Below are positions 42,618 to 50,185 of a stretch of DNA of 64,000 nucleotides, one piece after another. The position numbers and the translations under genes are program-made. Origin of the DNA: JAPLDA01 sp043783155 (GTDB taxonomy: Bacteria > Bacteroidota > Bacteroidia > AKYH767-A > 2013-40CM-41-45); the NCBI GenBank assembly GCA_043783155.1, contig JAYVZS010000141.1, forward strand, positions 1-64,000. The letters run 5' to 3'. How positions within the stretch are numbered: the stretch's first letter is position 1; every line of letters starts with the position of its first letter. The notes beneath the pieces were generated by a model. It searched no databases. It was not told where the DNA came from and saw only the letters and a program-made list of their open reading frames with translations.

Positions 42618-42681
42618 ACAATGGCGGTCGAAATTAATTTCAATCAAACTATATTCTTTAACAATCTAAAATAAAAGTAAC

Positions 42682-42972
42682 ATGAGCAAATTCACCATCA
42701 AACCAATTGCAGGCACCCAGAACCGGGTGATCGTTGAACCTGCGAAGGCCGAAGAAAAAACAGCCAGCGGAATCATCATCCCTGACACGGCAAAAGAAAA
42801 ACCTCAGCAAGGAACAGTTGTTTCTATCAGCGAGGTTGACGAAAAAGGAAACAAGCCCTCTGTAAAAGTCGGCGACAAAGTATTGTACGGTAAATATGCC
42901 GGTACAGAAATCACGCACACAGGCAAAGAATATCTGATCATGCGTGAGTCTGATATTTTTGCGATCCTTTAA
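42682..42972 (+). CDS. groES: Co-chaperonin GroES
   Basis: The 96-residue product caps GroEL. It has the family pattern: IKPIAGTQNRVIVEPAKAEE, mobile loop KTASGIIIPDTAKEKPQQG, and VGDKVLYGKYAGTEIT. The start region has an AT-rich leader with a weak ribosome site. groEL follows after 133 bases that hold a hairpin repeat. Confidence 0.95.
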   Translation: MSKFTIKPIAGTQNRVIVEPAKAEEKTASGIIIPDTAKEKPQQGTVVSISEVDEKGNKPSVKVGDKVLYGKYAGTEITHTGKEYLIMRESDIFAIL

Positions 42973-43105
42973 TCAGTAACGGGGTTTCTAAGTTACGAGG
43001 TAACGAAGTTAGTAAGATCCTCTTCGTCACCTAATCACTTGGTCAGTTTTTTCAACATTCAATTTATATCAATTAACAAACTAACATAAATAATCATAAC
43101 CAAAA

Positions 43106-44746
43106 ATGGCAAAAGAAATAACATTCGACCTTGAAGCCCGCGATGCTCTGAAAAGAGGCGTTGACGCTTTAGCAAATGCAGTAAAAGTTACGCTTGGTCC
43201 AAAAGGACGCAACGTAATCATTGATAAAAAATTCGGTTCTCCTATAATCACCAAAGACGGTGTTACAGTGGCAAAAGAAATCGAACTGAAGAACGCCATC
43301 GAAAACATGGGCGCACAGATGTTAAAAGAAGTAGCAAGCAAAACTGCTGATATCGCCGGTGACGGGACAACGACAGCAACTGTACTTGCACAAGCAATCG
43401 TAACTGCAGGTTTGAAAAACGTTGCAGCCGGTGCAAATCCAATGGATCTGAAACGGGGTATCGACAAAGCTGTTGATGCAGTCGTTGAATCTCTCCGCAA
43501 ACAAAGTAAATCAGTTGGCGACGACAACAAAAAAATTGAGCAGGTAGCTTCTATTTCCGCAAACAACGATTCTGAAATCGGAAAGTTGATTGCACAAGCC
43601 ATGCACAAAGTAAAAAAAGAAGGCGTTATCACTGTTGAAGAAGCAAAAGGTACCGAGACGACGATGGAAGTTGTAGAAGGTATGCAGTTCGACCGCGGTT
43701 ACATCTCTCCTTACTTTGTTACCAATGCTGATAAAATGGAGACCGTACTTGAGAATGCGCACATTTTATTGTACGATAAAAAAATCAGCAGCATGAAAGA
43801 ACTGTTGCCTTTGCTTGAAAAACAAGTTCAGTCGGGCCAGCCACTTTTAATCATCGCTGAAGACATTGACGGAGAAGCATTAGCAACTCTTGTTGTCAAC
43901 AAAATCCGTGGTTCATTGAAAGTAGCAGCCGTGAAAGCTCCTGGCTTCGGTGACAGAAGAAAGGCCATGTTGGAAGACATCGCTATCCTTACTGCAGGAA
44001 CATTGATCAGCGAAGAGCGTGGTTTCAAATTGGAGAACGCTGACCTTACTTACCTTGGAAAAGCCGAGAAGATCACGATCGACAAAGACAATTGCACGAT
44101 TGTAAACGGTAAAGGAAAAAAAGCTGACATCGTTGCGCGTGTAAACCAAATCAAAGCTCAGATCGAATCGACTACTTCTGACTACGACAAAGAAAAATTA
44201 CAAGAGCGTTTAGCGAAGTTAGCCGGTGGTGTTGCCGTATTGTATGTTGGTGCGCCTACTGAAGTGGAAATGAAAGAAAAGAAAGACCGCGTTGACGATG
44301 CATTACATGCAACACGCGCAGCTGTTGAAGAAGGAATCGTTGCAGGTGGTGGTGTGGCTTATATCCGCGCTTCTGCTGCGATCGAAAAACTGACAGGTGC
44401 TAACGAAGACGAGACAACCGGTATCCAGATTATCAAACGTGCTTTGGAAGAGCCGCTTCGCCAGATCGTTCAGAATGCAGGCGTGGAAGGTTCTATCGTT
44501 GTTCAGAAAATCCGCGAAGGAAAAGATGACTTCGGTTACAATGCACGCACTGACAAATATGAAAACCTGTTTGCAGCTGGTGTAATTGATCCTACTAAAG
44601 TTACACGTGTAGCTCTTGAAAACGCTGCTTCGATTGCCGGTATGCTGCTCACCACTGAATGTGTACTTGCCGACATCAAAGAAGACAAGCCTATGGGAAT
44701 GCCAGGTGGAATGCCAGGCGGCATGGGTGGTGGAATGGACTACTAA
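43106..44746 (+). CDS. groEL: Chaperonin GroEL
   Basis: The 546-residue ATP-driven chaperonin has VTLGPKGRNVIIDKKFGSP early, the ATP site GDGTTTATVLAQAI, KAPGFGDRRKAMLEDIAILT, and a Gly/Met-rich C-terminal tail (GGMPGGMGGGMDY). Length and motifs are normal. It shares the promoter upstream of groES and has a terminator 39 bases after the stop. Confidence 0.98.
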   Translation: MAKEITFDLEARDALKRGVDALANAVKVTLGPKGRNVIIDKKFGSPIITKDGVTVAKEIELKNAIENMGAQMLKEVASKTADIAGDGTTTATVLAQAIVTAGLKNVAAGANPMDLKRGIDKAVDAVVESLRKQSKSVGDDNKKIEQVASISANNDSEIGKLIAQAMHKVKKEGVITVEEAKGTETTMEVVEGMQFDRGYISPYFVTNADKMETVLENAHILLYDKKISSMKELLPLLEKQVQSGQPLLIIAEDIDGEALATLVVNKIRGSLKVAAVKAPGFGDRRKAMLEDIAILTAGTLISEERGFKLENADLTYLGKAEKITIDKDNCTIVNGKGKKADIVARVNQIKAQIESTTSDYDKEKLQERLAKLAGGVAVLYVGAPTEVEMKEKKDRVDDALHATRAAVEEGIVAGGGVAYIRASAAIEKLTGANEDETTGIQIIKRALEEPLRQIVQNAGVEGSIVVQKIREGKDDFGYNARTDKYENLFAAGVIDPTKVTRVALENAASIAGMLLTTECVLADIKEDKPMGMPGGMPGGMGGGMDY

Positions 44747-44784
44747 ACAAACAGTTTTTAGTTTCATCCGAACATTTAATAAAG

Positions 44785-44810
44785 ACCCTGCCTCATCAGC
44801 AGGGTTTTTT
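44785..44810 (+). terminator. Terminator of groESL
   Basis: A 7-bp stem (ACCCTGC/GCAGGGT) with a 7-base loop and a T run. Confidence 0.85.
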
Positions 44811-44819
44811 ATTTTTACC

Positions 44820-45010
44820 AGCGCCGTCATTGCGAGCGTAGTGAAGCAATCCCAAAGCACCACCCAATCCAAAATTTTAAATTCCATATTCGAAATCCTA
44901 AAAATCCCGATCTCGAAGTTGGTTTTTAGGGAATATCGAATAGAGAATGTTGAATATTGAAGTTATGAAAATAATGAATATTGAACCCGAAATTTTGAAT
45001 ATTAAATGTG
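44820..45010. repeat. Intergenic repeats: 'gtcattgcgagcg' word and inverted repeats
   Basis: 44825-44855 contains gtcattgcgagcgtagtgaa followed by gcaatccc, a word class widespread in bacteria; a relative is at 46340-46385. Then ttcgaaatcctaaaaatcc and its near reverse complement ggtttttagggaatatcgaa form a hairpin (about 44888-44943), followed by repeats of gaatattgaa. No gene is supported in 44811-45057. Confidence 0.65.
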
Positions 45011-45028
45011 AAGAAAGGTTTTTACTTT

Positions 45029-45036
45029 TACATTCG
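45029..45036 (+). promoter_or_regulatory. Possible -7 element of the yqeY-like gene
   Basis: TACATTCG resembles TAnnTTTG and lies 21 bases before the start at 45058. The upstream half (TGTG, 18 bases away) is a poor match. Confidence 0.3.
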
Positions 45037-45057
45037 CATACTCTTTAACATACTACC

Positions 45058-45504
45058 ATGACCCTCGAAGAAACAATTAACAACGATTTGAAAACCGCCA
45101 TGCTGGCGAAAGATGAAGTATCAGTAAGAAGTCTGAGAGCTGTGAAGTCGGCTATCTTACTGGCGAAGACTTCCGGCAGTGAAACTGTTTCCGCGGAAGA
45201 TGAAATAAAAATGCTGCAGAAGCTGGTGAAACAACGCAAAGAGTCTGTTGACATTTATCAGCAGCAAAACCGGCCTGAACTCGCCAAGACAGAACTGGAA
45301 GAAATTGCGGTGATTGAAAAATATCTTCCAAAGCAAATGGGAGAAGAAGAAATAAAAGCAGAGTTGAAAAAAATTATTGAGCAGGTTGGCGCGAAGTCGG
45401 CGGCGGAGATGGGCAAAGTAATGGGCGCAGCTTCAAAACATTTTGCCGGCAAAGCCGATAATAAAGTAGTGTCGCAATTGGTGAAGGAGTTATTGGGAGC
45501 GTGA
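45058..45504 (+). CDS. GatB/YqeY-domain protein
   Basis: The 148-residue cytoplasmic protein matches the YqeY family: LEETINNDLKTAMLAKDEVS, VRSLRAVKSAILLAK, KQRKESVDIYQQQNR and a C-terminal KVMGAASKHFAGKADNKVV. The C-terminal domain is shared with GatB, and a role in tRNA-dependent amidation or tRNA binding has been suggested for the family. It stands alone. Confidence 0.92.
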   Translation: MTLEETINNDLKTAMLAKDEVSVRSLRAVKSAILLAKTSGSETVSAEDEIKMLQKLVKQRKESVDIYQQQNRPELAKTELEEIAVIEKYLPKQMGEEEIKAELKKIIEQVGAKSAAEMGKVMGAASKHFAGKADNKVVSQLVKELLGA

Positions 45505-45633
45505 GGAGTTGGCAGTGGCAGGATATGATTAGCAGTTGGCAGAGGCAGAAGGCAGTTGAGGTAATTTTTTAGTTAACATGATTGCTTAGTAGCAGCGTTT
45601 TATATATTTTTTTAATTGTAAAAATTTTTAAAC

Positions 45634-46193
45634 ATGAACAGAAAGCAAAAGCAGGTGATCCTGCCGGATGAAACCATCATCAGTAAGATTTATTTAATAA
45701 GGAAGCAGAAAGTTATGGTCGATAAAGATCTTGCTTTACTCTACGGGGTACTTGTTAAGAATCTTAATAAAGCAGTCAAAAGAAATGCGAAACGATTTCC
45801 CCCTGATTTTATGTTTCAACTTACGGAGAAGGAACATGATTCTCTAAGGTTCCAAATTGGAACCTTAGAGAAAGGAAAACATTCAAAGTATTTACCTTAT
45901 TATTCACAGAACAAGGAGTTGCTATGCTTTCAAGCGTTCTTAATTCTGAAAGAGCGGTGGAGGTAAACATTCGAATCATCCGCATATTTACTAAGATGCG
46001 GGAAATGATCATGACGAATAAAGACATTTTGCTGAAGCTTGAATTATTGGAAAAAAGAATGATGAAGCAAGACGAAAAGACAAAAAAACATGATGATGAA
46101 ATACAATTGATCTTTACGTACCTAAAAGAGTTGCTGAATCCTTCGCATCCGTCAATGAAAAAAATTGGTTACAAAAGGTATAATGATGAGTAG
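45634..46193 (+). pseudogene. ORF6N/KilA-N-type DNA-binding protein gene, frameshifted
   Basis: Two frames together give an ORF6N protein. The first (45634 to about 45900) has ISKIYLIRKQKVMVDKDLAL and KRNAKRFPPDFMFQLTEKE, up to GKHSKYLPY. The second, one frame over (about 45902-46193), continues with FTEQGVAMLSSVLNSERAVE and VNIRIIRIFTKMREM and a coiled C-terminus. Homologues read YLPY-x-FTEQGVAMLSS, so one base appears lost at about 45898-45903. The gene has no function unless the shift is a sequencing error or is suppressed. Such genes are typical of phage- or mobile-associated DNA. Confidence 0.82.
45840..45872. repeat. 33-nt perfect palindrome inside the ORF6N gene
   Basis: Arms of 16 bases pair exactly around one central base (core CTAAGGTTCCAAATTGGAAC). 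It encodes SLRFQIGTLEK in the gene frame. A related palindrome lies at 46224-46250. Confidence 0.9.
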
Positions 46194-46575
46194 AGGTTTT
46201 GGTGGAACAAACCTGGCTTCAGGTCTAAGATCACAATTTGTGACCTTAGAGATTGATGCCTTCGATTCTTTTTTAATGTTTACTATGACAAAAGCAGCTA
46301 ACTTCCTAGCCCTGACCGAAATGGAAAGCCCGCGCAGAGTTGTTGCGAGCGGGGGGATTGCTTCGCTTCGCTCGCAATGGATGGCGTGGGTTCGCTCAAC
46401 GACCCGGCGCGGCTTGTAATGGAGGGCAGGCAGAATGGAAAATAGAAGTTGTACAGGATCGCTCCAAATCTTTAAAATCTTTTAATTTTGAGCCCTTGTA
46501 AACATGAAATATAATTTTAATCTTTGGCGCGAAATCGTCGATGATTTATGTGCCCGCAATTCAAATTATAATACT
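46194..46575. other. Gene remnants and repeats downstream of the ORF6N gene
   Basis: 46224-46250 is a 27-nt palindrome (13-base arms, one mismatch, core TCTAAGATCACAATTTGTGA) encoding LRSQFVTLE, an alternative form of the ORF6N segment; the rest of a second ORF6N gene is missing. 46340-46385 carries a gcgagcgg...gcttcgctcgcaatg repeat. A frame of 84 codons (46165-46419) spans these and is not thought to be a gene. Confidence 0.55.
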
Positions 46576-46615
46576 CACAAAGGCAGACGTTAGCGGGTTC
46601 CGCCTGACTTTTGTG
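46576..46615 (+). promoter_or_regulatory. Hairpin in the 5' leader of the cold-shock gene
   Basis: CACAAA (46576-46581) pairs with TTTGTG (46610-46615), with a further imperfect GGC/GCC pairing inside. It ends 16 bases before the start codon. Structured leaders are known to govern cold-shock mRNAs; here that role is inferred. Confidence 0.4.
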
Positions 46616-46631
46616 AACAAATTAACACCTA

Positions 46632-46826
46632 ATGAAAACAGGAAAAGTAAAATTCTTTAATGAGGCGAAAGGTTTCGGCTTCATCGTAGCTGACGACACA
46701 AACGCGGAAGTGTTTGTACATCACAGTGGATTGATTGACAAGATTCGTGAGAACGACCTTGTTGAGTTCGAAGTTACGGAAGGAAAAAAAGGACTGAATG
46801 CAGTGAACGTGAAGAGAGTCAAATAA
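46632..46826 (+). CDS. Cold-shock domain protein (CspA family)
   Basis: The 64-residue protein is a single OB-fold cold-shock domain with RNP1 GKVKFFNEAKGFGFI and RNP2 VFVHHSGL. It binds single-stranded nucleic acids as an RNA chaperone. Length and motifs are normal. A structured leader precedes it, and a terminator follows. Confidence 0.95.
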   Translation: MKTGKVKFFNEAKGFGFIVADDTNAEVFVHHSGLIDKIRENDLVEFEVTEGKKGLNAVNVKRVK

Positions 46827-46848
46827 CTCATCGTCTGCAAGAATCTGA

Positions 46849-46877
46849 AACGGGAGCCCAAAAGGTTCCCGTTTTTT
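46849..46877 (+). terminator. Terminator of the cold-shock gene
   Basis: A 10-bp stem with one mismatch (AACGGGAGCC/GGTTCCCGTT), 5-base loop and seven Ts. Confidence 0.8.
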
Positions 46878-47028
46878 TATGAAACTTGATTTTCAGGAGC
46901 CCGAAGCACGCAGTGAAAGTCTTAGTTTCATCAATCCCGATAGGGCAGCTAATCGGGATCGTACCAGCGAGATCACATGCGCACATACATAAACACATAC
47001 ACACTTTTTCCTGCTCACTCTCTCACCT

Positions 47029-47466
47029 TCACGTATGCTCATGCGTCCTCATAAATTCGTCCACAGAAATTTTTCCGGAACCAAATACAACGAAGAACAA
47101 GAGCAAAGCAAGCACAAGAATTGAAAGTCCAAGTTCGGAGTGAATGGAGAAAAATCCTTTTTGTGCATTCACAAAGAAGATGGCTCCCAGCAAAATGGGT
47201 ACCTGGAAAAGACAGGCAATTCGTGTAACCAGACCGATGGTGATTAAGAAGCCACCCATCAGATGAGCCAACGCAACAATGTGTGTGAGTGCGACAGCAT
47301 AAATGGAAACGGCGCTGTTGGCAATCATTTCATTGATTGCATCGGTGTTCTGAAGAAAGAAAAGTCCTTTGAAGAAAATAATCAGTCCGAGAATAATCCG
47401 GAAGAAAGCCAGCCACTTGCTTTGGTGCGTATCGCCCCATGTTTCAATTTTTTGGAAGACATTCAT
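47029..47466 (-). CDS. DoxX-family membrane protein
   Basis: The 145-residue protein has four membrane helices and the DoxX pattern: WLAFFRIILGLIIFFKGLFF, then IVALAHLMGGFLITIGLVTR and a late GLSILVLALLLFFVVFGSG. DoxX proteins are membrane subunits of varied oxidoreductases or of unknown role. No partner gene is adjacent. The C-terminus (HEHT) is short. Confidence 0.88.
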   Translation of the reverse strand: MNVFQKIETWGDTHQSKWLAFFRIILGLIIFFKGLFFLQNTDAINEMIANSAVSIYAVALTHIVALAHLMGGFLITIGLVTRIACLFQVPILLGAIFFVNAQKGFFSIHSELGLSILVLALLLFFVVFGSGKISVDEFMRTHEHT

Positions 47467-47559
47467 GATAGTTGGTTTTAAGGGTTAGACATGAATTTGA
47501 ATCTCACGAAGTTTATGAAAATTTTTTTTCAAATGCAATTTCGCAATATAAATGGTTCT

Positions 47560-47640
47560 TGCAGACGCAAAGTGCGCTGAGGGCAACATGGTTTTATTTC
47601 TTTTCGTTCTTTGCGCCTTTGCGAGAGATTCTATACTTTG
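47560..47640. repeat. Inverted repeat of the 'gcaaaggcgcaaag' class
   Basis: The left part (gcagacgcaaagtgcgctgag) and the right part (cgttctttgcgcctttgcgag) are opposed variants of one word, as in the elements at 26017 and 58041. It lies in the leader of the sugar-transporter gene. Confidence 0.6.
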
Positions 47641-47686
47641 CATGCACTCTGAAAGGTCAAAAATTAACAAATCCTAAATCAATTGT

Positions 47687-49141
47687 ATGAATCAAAACTC
47701 AACAGGTAAATCAGCATTGCCGGTTTTAATCTCCGTATTTTTTTTCTGGGGATTTGTGGCAGCTTCGAACGACATTCTCATTCCTGTTTTCAAAGAGAAA
47801 TTAAATCTTGAACAATGGCAAAGTCAATTGATTTCTGTTGCTTTTTATGTTGCCTATACAGTCGGCTCGCTTATTTATTTCATGGTTTCAAAAGCTACCG
47901 GCGGAGACTTGCTTAATAAAATAGGATACAAAAACGGAATCGCGTTCGGACTTGTATTTTCTGCTCTTGGAACATTGTTGTTTTATCCGGCGGCCATGAC
48001 TTCTTCTTTCGGTTTAATGATTGCCGGATTGTTTGTAGTCGGCCTTGGTTTTTCACTCCAACAAATTGCTGCCAATCCTCTTGTCATTAATATCGGTGAT
48101 CCCAAAAAAGGTTCTCAGCGTTTGAGTTTAGCAGGCGGAATCAATAATATCGGAACAACGATTGGTCCTGTCATTGTGAGTTTGGCGATTTTCGGTTCAC
48201 TGAAAGCAGGTGCAAAACTTGACAACCTTGAATCGGTAAAAACTCCTTACTTAATATTAGGTGCGGCATTTTTAATTGTCGCAGTCATTTTCAAGTTCTC
48301 GAATCTTCCGAATAAACTTGTTCATGAAGAAGATGATACAAAAACGTCTTCGTCTTTTTCTTCTTCAATTCGGAAAAGTGCTATTCATTATCCGCAGTTA
48401 TGGCTCGGCATGATTGGTATTTTTGTGTATGTCGGTGTTGAAGTTTCTACAGCATCAAATCTTCCGGAGTTTATGCGCCAGCATCTTCATACATCTACCG
48501 ACCAGGTTGCCCCTTATGTTTCACTTTTCTGGGCAAGTCTTATGATCGGAAGATGGACGGGAGCCGTAGGTGCTTTCGATTTGAAAAGCGGAACAAAAAA
48601 AATACTCGGTTTCGTTTTGCCATATGCGGCTTTCGGTGTGTTTCTTCTTGTGAACTTGCTTGCTGGTCACGACCTCACACCATTCTATCTTTATTTAGTT
48701 GTGATTATTGCCATCATCATTGCCAATATGGTTAGTAAGGGAAATCCTGCCCGTCAGCTTTTGATTTTTTCCACGCTTGGTATTACTTCTTTGCTGATTG
48801 CAATTCTTGCCGATGGAATGGTGAGTGTATATGCAATCATCAGCGTTGGTTTATTTTGCTCTACCCTCTGGCCTTGTATTTTCACTCTTGCAATTGCGGG
48901 ATTAGGTAAATATACCAATGACGGTTCACGGCTTTTAATTATGATGATTATGGGCGGAGGTTTGATCAGCTGGTTGCAGGGCTTTCTTGCGAAAGAGCAA
49001 CTGCTCGGAATTCAATGGAGTTATTTAACAGGAATAGTTTGCTTCGCCTATCTTGCTTTTTACGGATGGAGAGTAAAACAAATTCTGAAGCAACAAGGCA
49101 TCGACTATGATACAGTTGCGGGGGGCGATTCTTCGCATTAA
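47687..49141 (+). CDS. FHS-family sugar:H+ symporter (NagP/FucP-like)
   Basis: The 484-residue protein has about 12 membrane helices and the FHS opening PVLISVFFFWGFVAASNDIL, the segment QQIAANPLVINIGDP, and GGINNIGTTIGPVI, all typical of FucP/GluP/NagP transporters. Followed by a ROK kinase and GH20 hexosaminidase, the likely cargo is N-acetylglucosamine or a related hexose. It is the first gene of the glycan cluster. Confidence 0.87.
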   Translation: MNQNSTGKSALPVLISVFFFWGFVAASNDILIPVFKEKLNLEQWQSQLISVAFYVAYTVGSLIYFMVSKATGGDLLNKIGYKNGIAFGLVFSALGTLLFYPAAMTSSFGLMIAGLFVVGLGFSLQQIAANPLVINIGDPKKGSQRLSLAGGINNIGTTIGPVIVSLAIFGSLKAGAKLDNLESVKTPYLILGAAFLIVAVIFKFSNLPNKLVHEEDDTKTSSSFSSSIRKSAIHYPQLWLGMIGIFVYVGVEVSTASNLPEFMRQHLHTSTDQVAPYVSLFWASLMIGRWTGAVGAFDLKSGTKKILGFVLPYAAFGVFLLVNLLAGHDLTPFYLYLVVIIAIIIANMVSKGNPARQLLIFSTLGITSLLIAILADGMVSVYAIISVGLFCSTLWPCIFTLAIAGLGKYTNDGSRLLIMMIMGGGLISWLQGFLAKEQLLGIQWSYLTGIVCFAYLAFYGWRVKQILKQQGIDYDTVAGGDSSH

Positions 49142-49206
49142 AAGTAAGCAATGCAAACAAGTGTTTTGTGTAGTAAAACAGAAGCAATTTAAAAAGCAGT
49201 CAATAC

Positions 49207-50160
49207 ATGAGAGTCGCAGCAGGGATCGACATCGGCGGTACAAATACTTTTTTCGGTTTAATTGATCGCGAAGGAAAAATTCTATTCCGAGACGTTGTTC
49301 CAACGACTGATTTTCCGGATCCGAAAGATTTGGTAAACGCAGTCTCAAACAGAATTACGGAACTCCAGCCACCAGATTCTGAACTGATCGGAATTGGAAT
49401 TGGCGCTCCTAACGGAAATTATTTTGAGGGCTCTATCGAATTCGCTCCCAATTTAAAATGGAAAGGAGTTGTTCCGCTTGCAAAATTATTCAAAGAAAAA
49501 TTAAAAGTAAACACGGTTCTTACCAATGATGCCAATGCAGCCGCGCTCGGCGAATTGTACTTTGGAGGAGCGAAGGGAATGAAAGATTTTATTTTCATCA
49601 CGCTCGGAACCGGCCTGGGAAGCGGTATTGTCGTGAACGGACAAATGGTGTATGGTCACGATGGCTTTGCAGGGGAAATCGGTCACACCATTGTTATTCA
49701 GCATGGCCGGCAATGCGGCTGCGGGCGAAAAGGTTGTCTTGAACAATATTGCTCTGCATCGGGAATTGTGAAGACATATTTTGAAATTCTGAAAAGCAGT
49801 CATCCTGATGCCTTGAAGAATTTTGATGCTGGCAAGGTAGATGCAAAATATATTTTTGAAAAAGCATTAGAAGGAGACAAGGCGGCTTTTTATGCATTCA
49901 ACTATACCGGTGAATTATTGGGTTTTGCTTTGGCAAACAGTGTAGCGTACACAAGTCCGGAAGCAATCTTTTTATTCGGAGGGCTTGCACAGGCAGGGGA
50001 GTTACTTTTCAATCCGACGTTGCTGAGTTTTGAAAAAAATTTATTGCAGATCTACAAAGGCAAGGTGAAAGTTCTGCCGTCATCGTTGCCGGAAAATGAC
50101 GCGGCGATTCTTGGTGCTGCTTCACTGATCTGGAACGAAATTAAGGAAGGAGTCATGTAA
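49207..50160 (+). CDS. ROK-family sugar kinase (glucokinase or GlcNAc kinase)
   Basis: The 317-residue product has AAGIDIGGTNTFFGLIDREG (ATP phosphate loop), the catalytic-Asp segment TNDANAAALGELYFG, ITLGTGLGSGIVVNG, EIGHTIV and the Zn motif CGCGRKGCLEQYCS. It phosphorylates an intracellular hexose. The position between an FHS transporter and GH20 favours GlcNAc or glucose. Spacing to both neighbours is under 70 bases, so they are co-transcribed. Confidence 0.92.
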   Translation: MRVAAGIDIGGTNTFFGLIDREGKILFRDVVPTTDFPDPKDLVNAVSNRITELQPPDSELIGIGIGAPNGNYFEGSIEFAPNLKWKGVVPLAKLFKEKLKVNTVLTNDANAAALGELYFGGAKGMKDFIFITLGTGLGSGIVVNGQMVYGHDGFAGEIGHTIVIQHGRQCGCGRKGCLEQYCSASGIVKTYFEILKSSHPDALKNFDAGKVDAKYIFEKALEGDKAAFYAFNYTGELLGFALANSVAYTSPEAIFLFGGLAQAGELLFNPTLLSFEKNLLQIYKGKVKVLPSSLPENDAAILGAASLIWNEIKEGVM

Positions 50161-50185
50161 AAGAATGAATAAGTAAAAATGAATT

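Noticed and set aside
42575..42681. HrcA/CIRCE operator before groES
   Set aside because: No TTAGCACTC-N9-GAGTGCTAA-like inverted repeat is present.
44303..44887. 194-codon antisense frame at the end of groEL
   Set aside because: It covers the groEL 3' end, terminator and repeats; no start signal or family.
45634..46193. ORF6N gene as a sign of a prophage
   Set aside because: No other phage gene, integrase or attachment site is near; only gene remnants and dispersed repeats.
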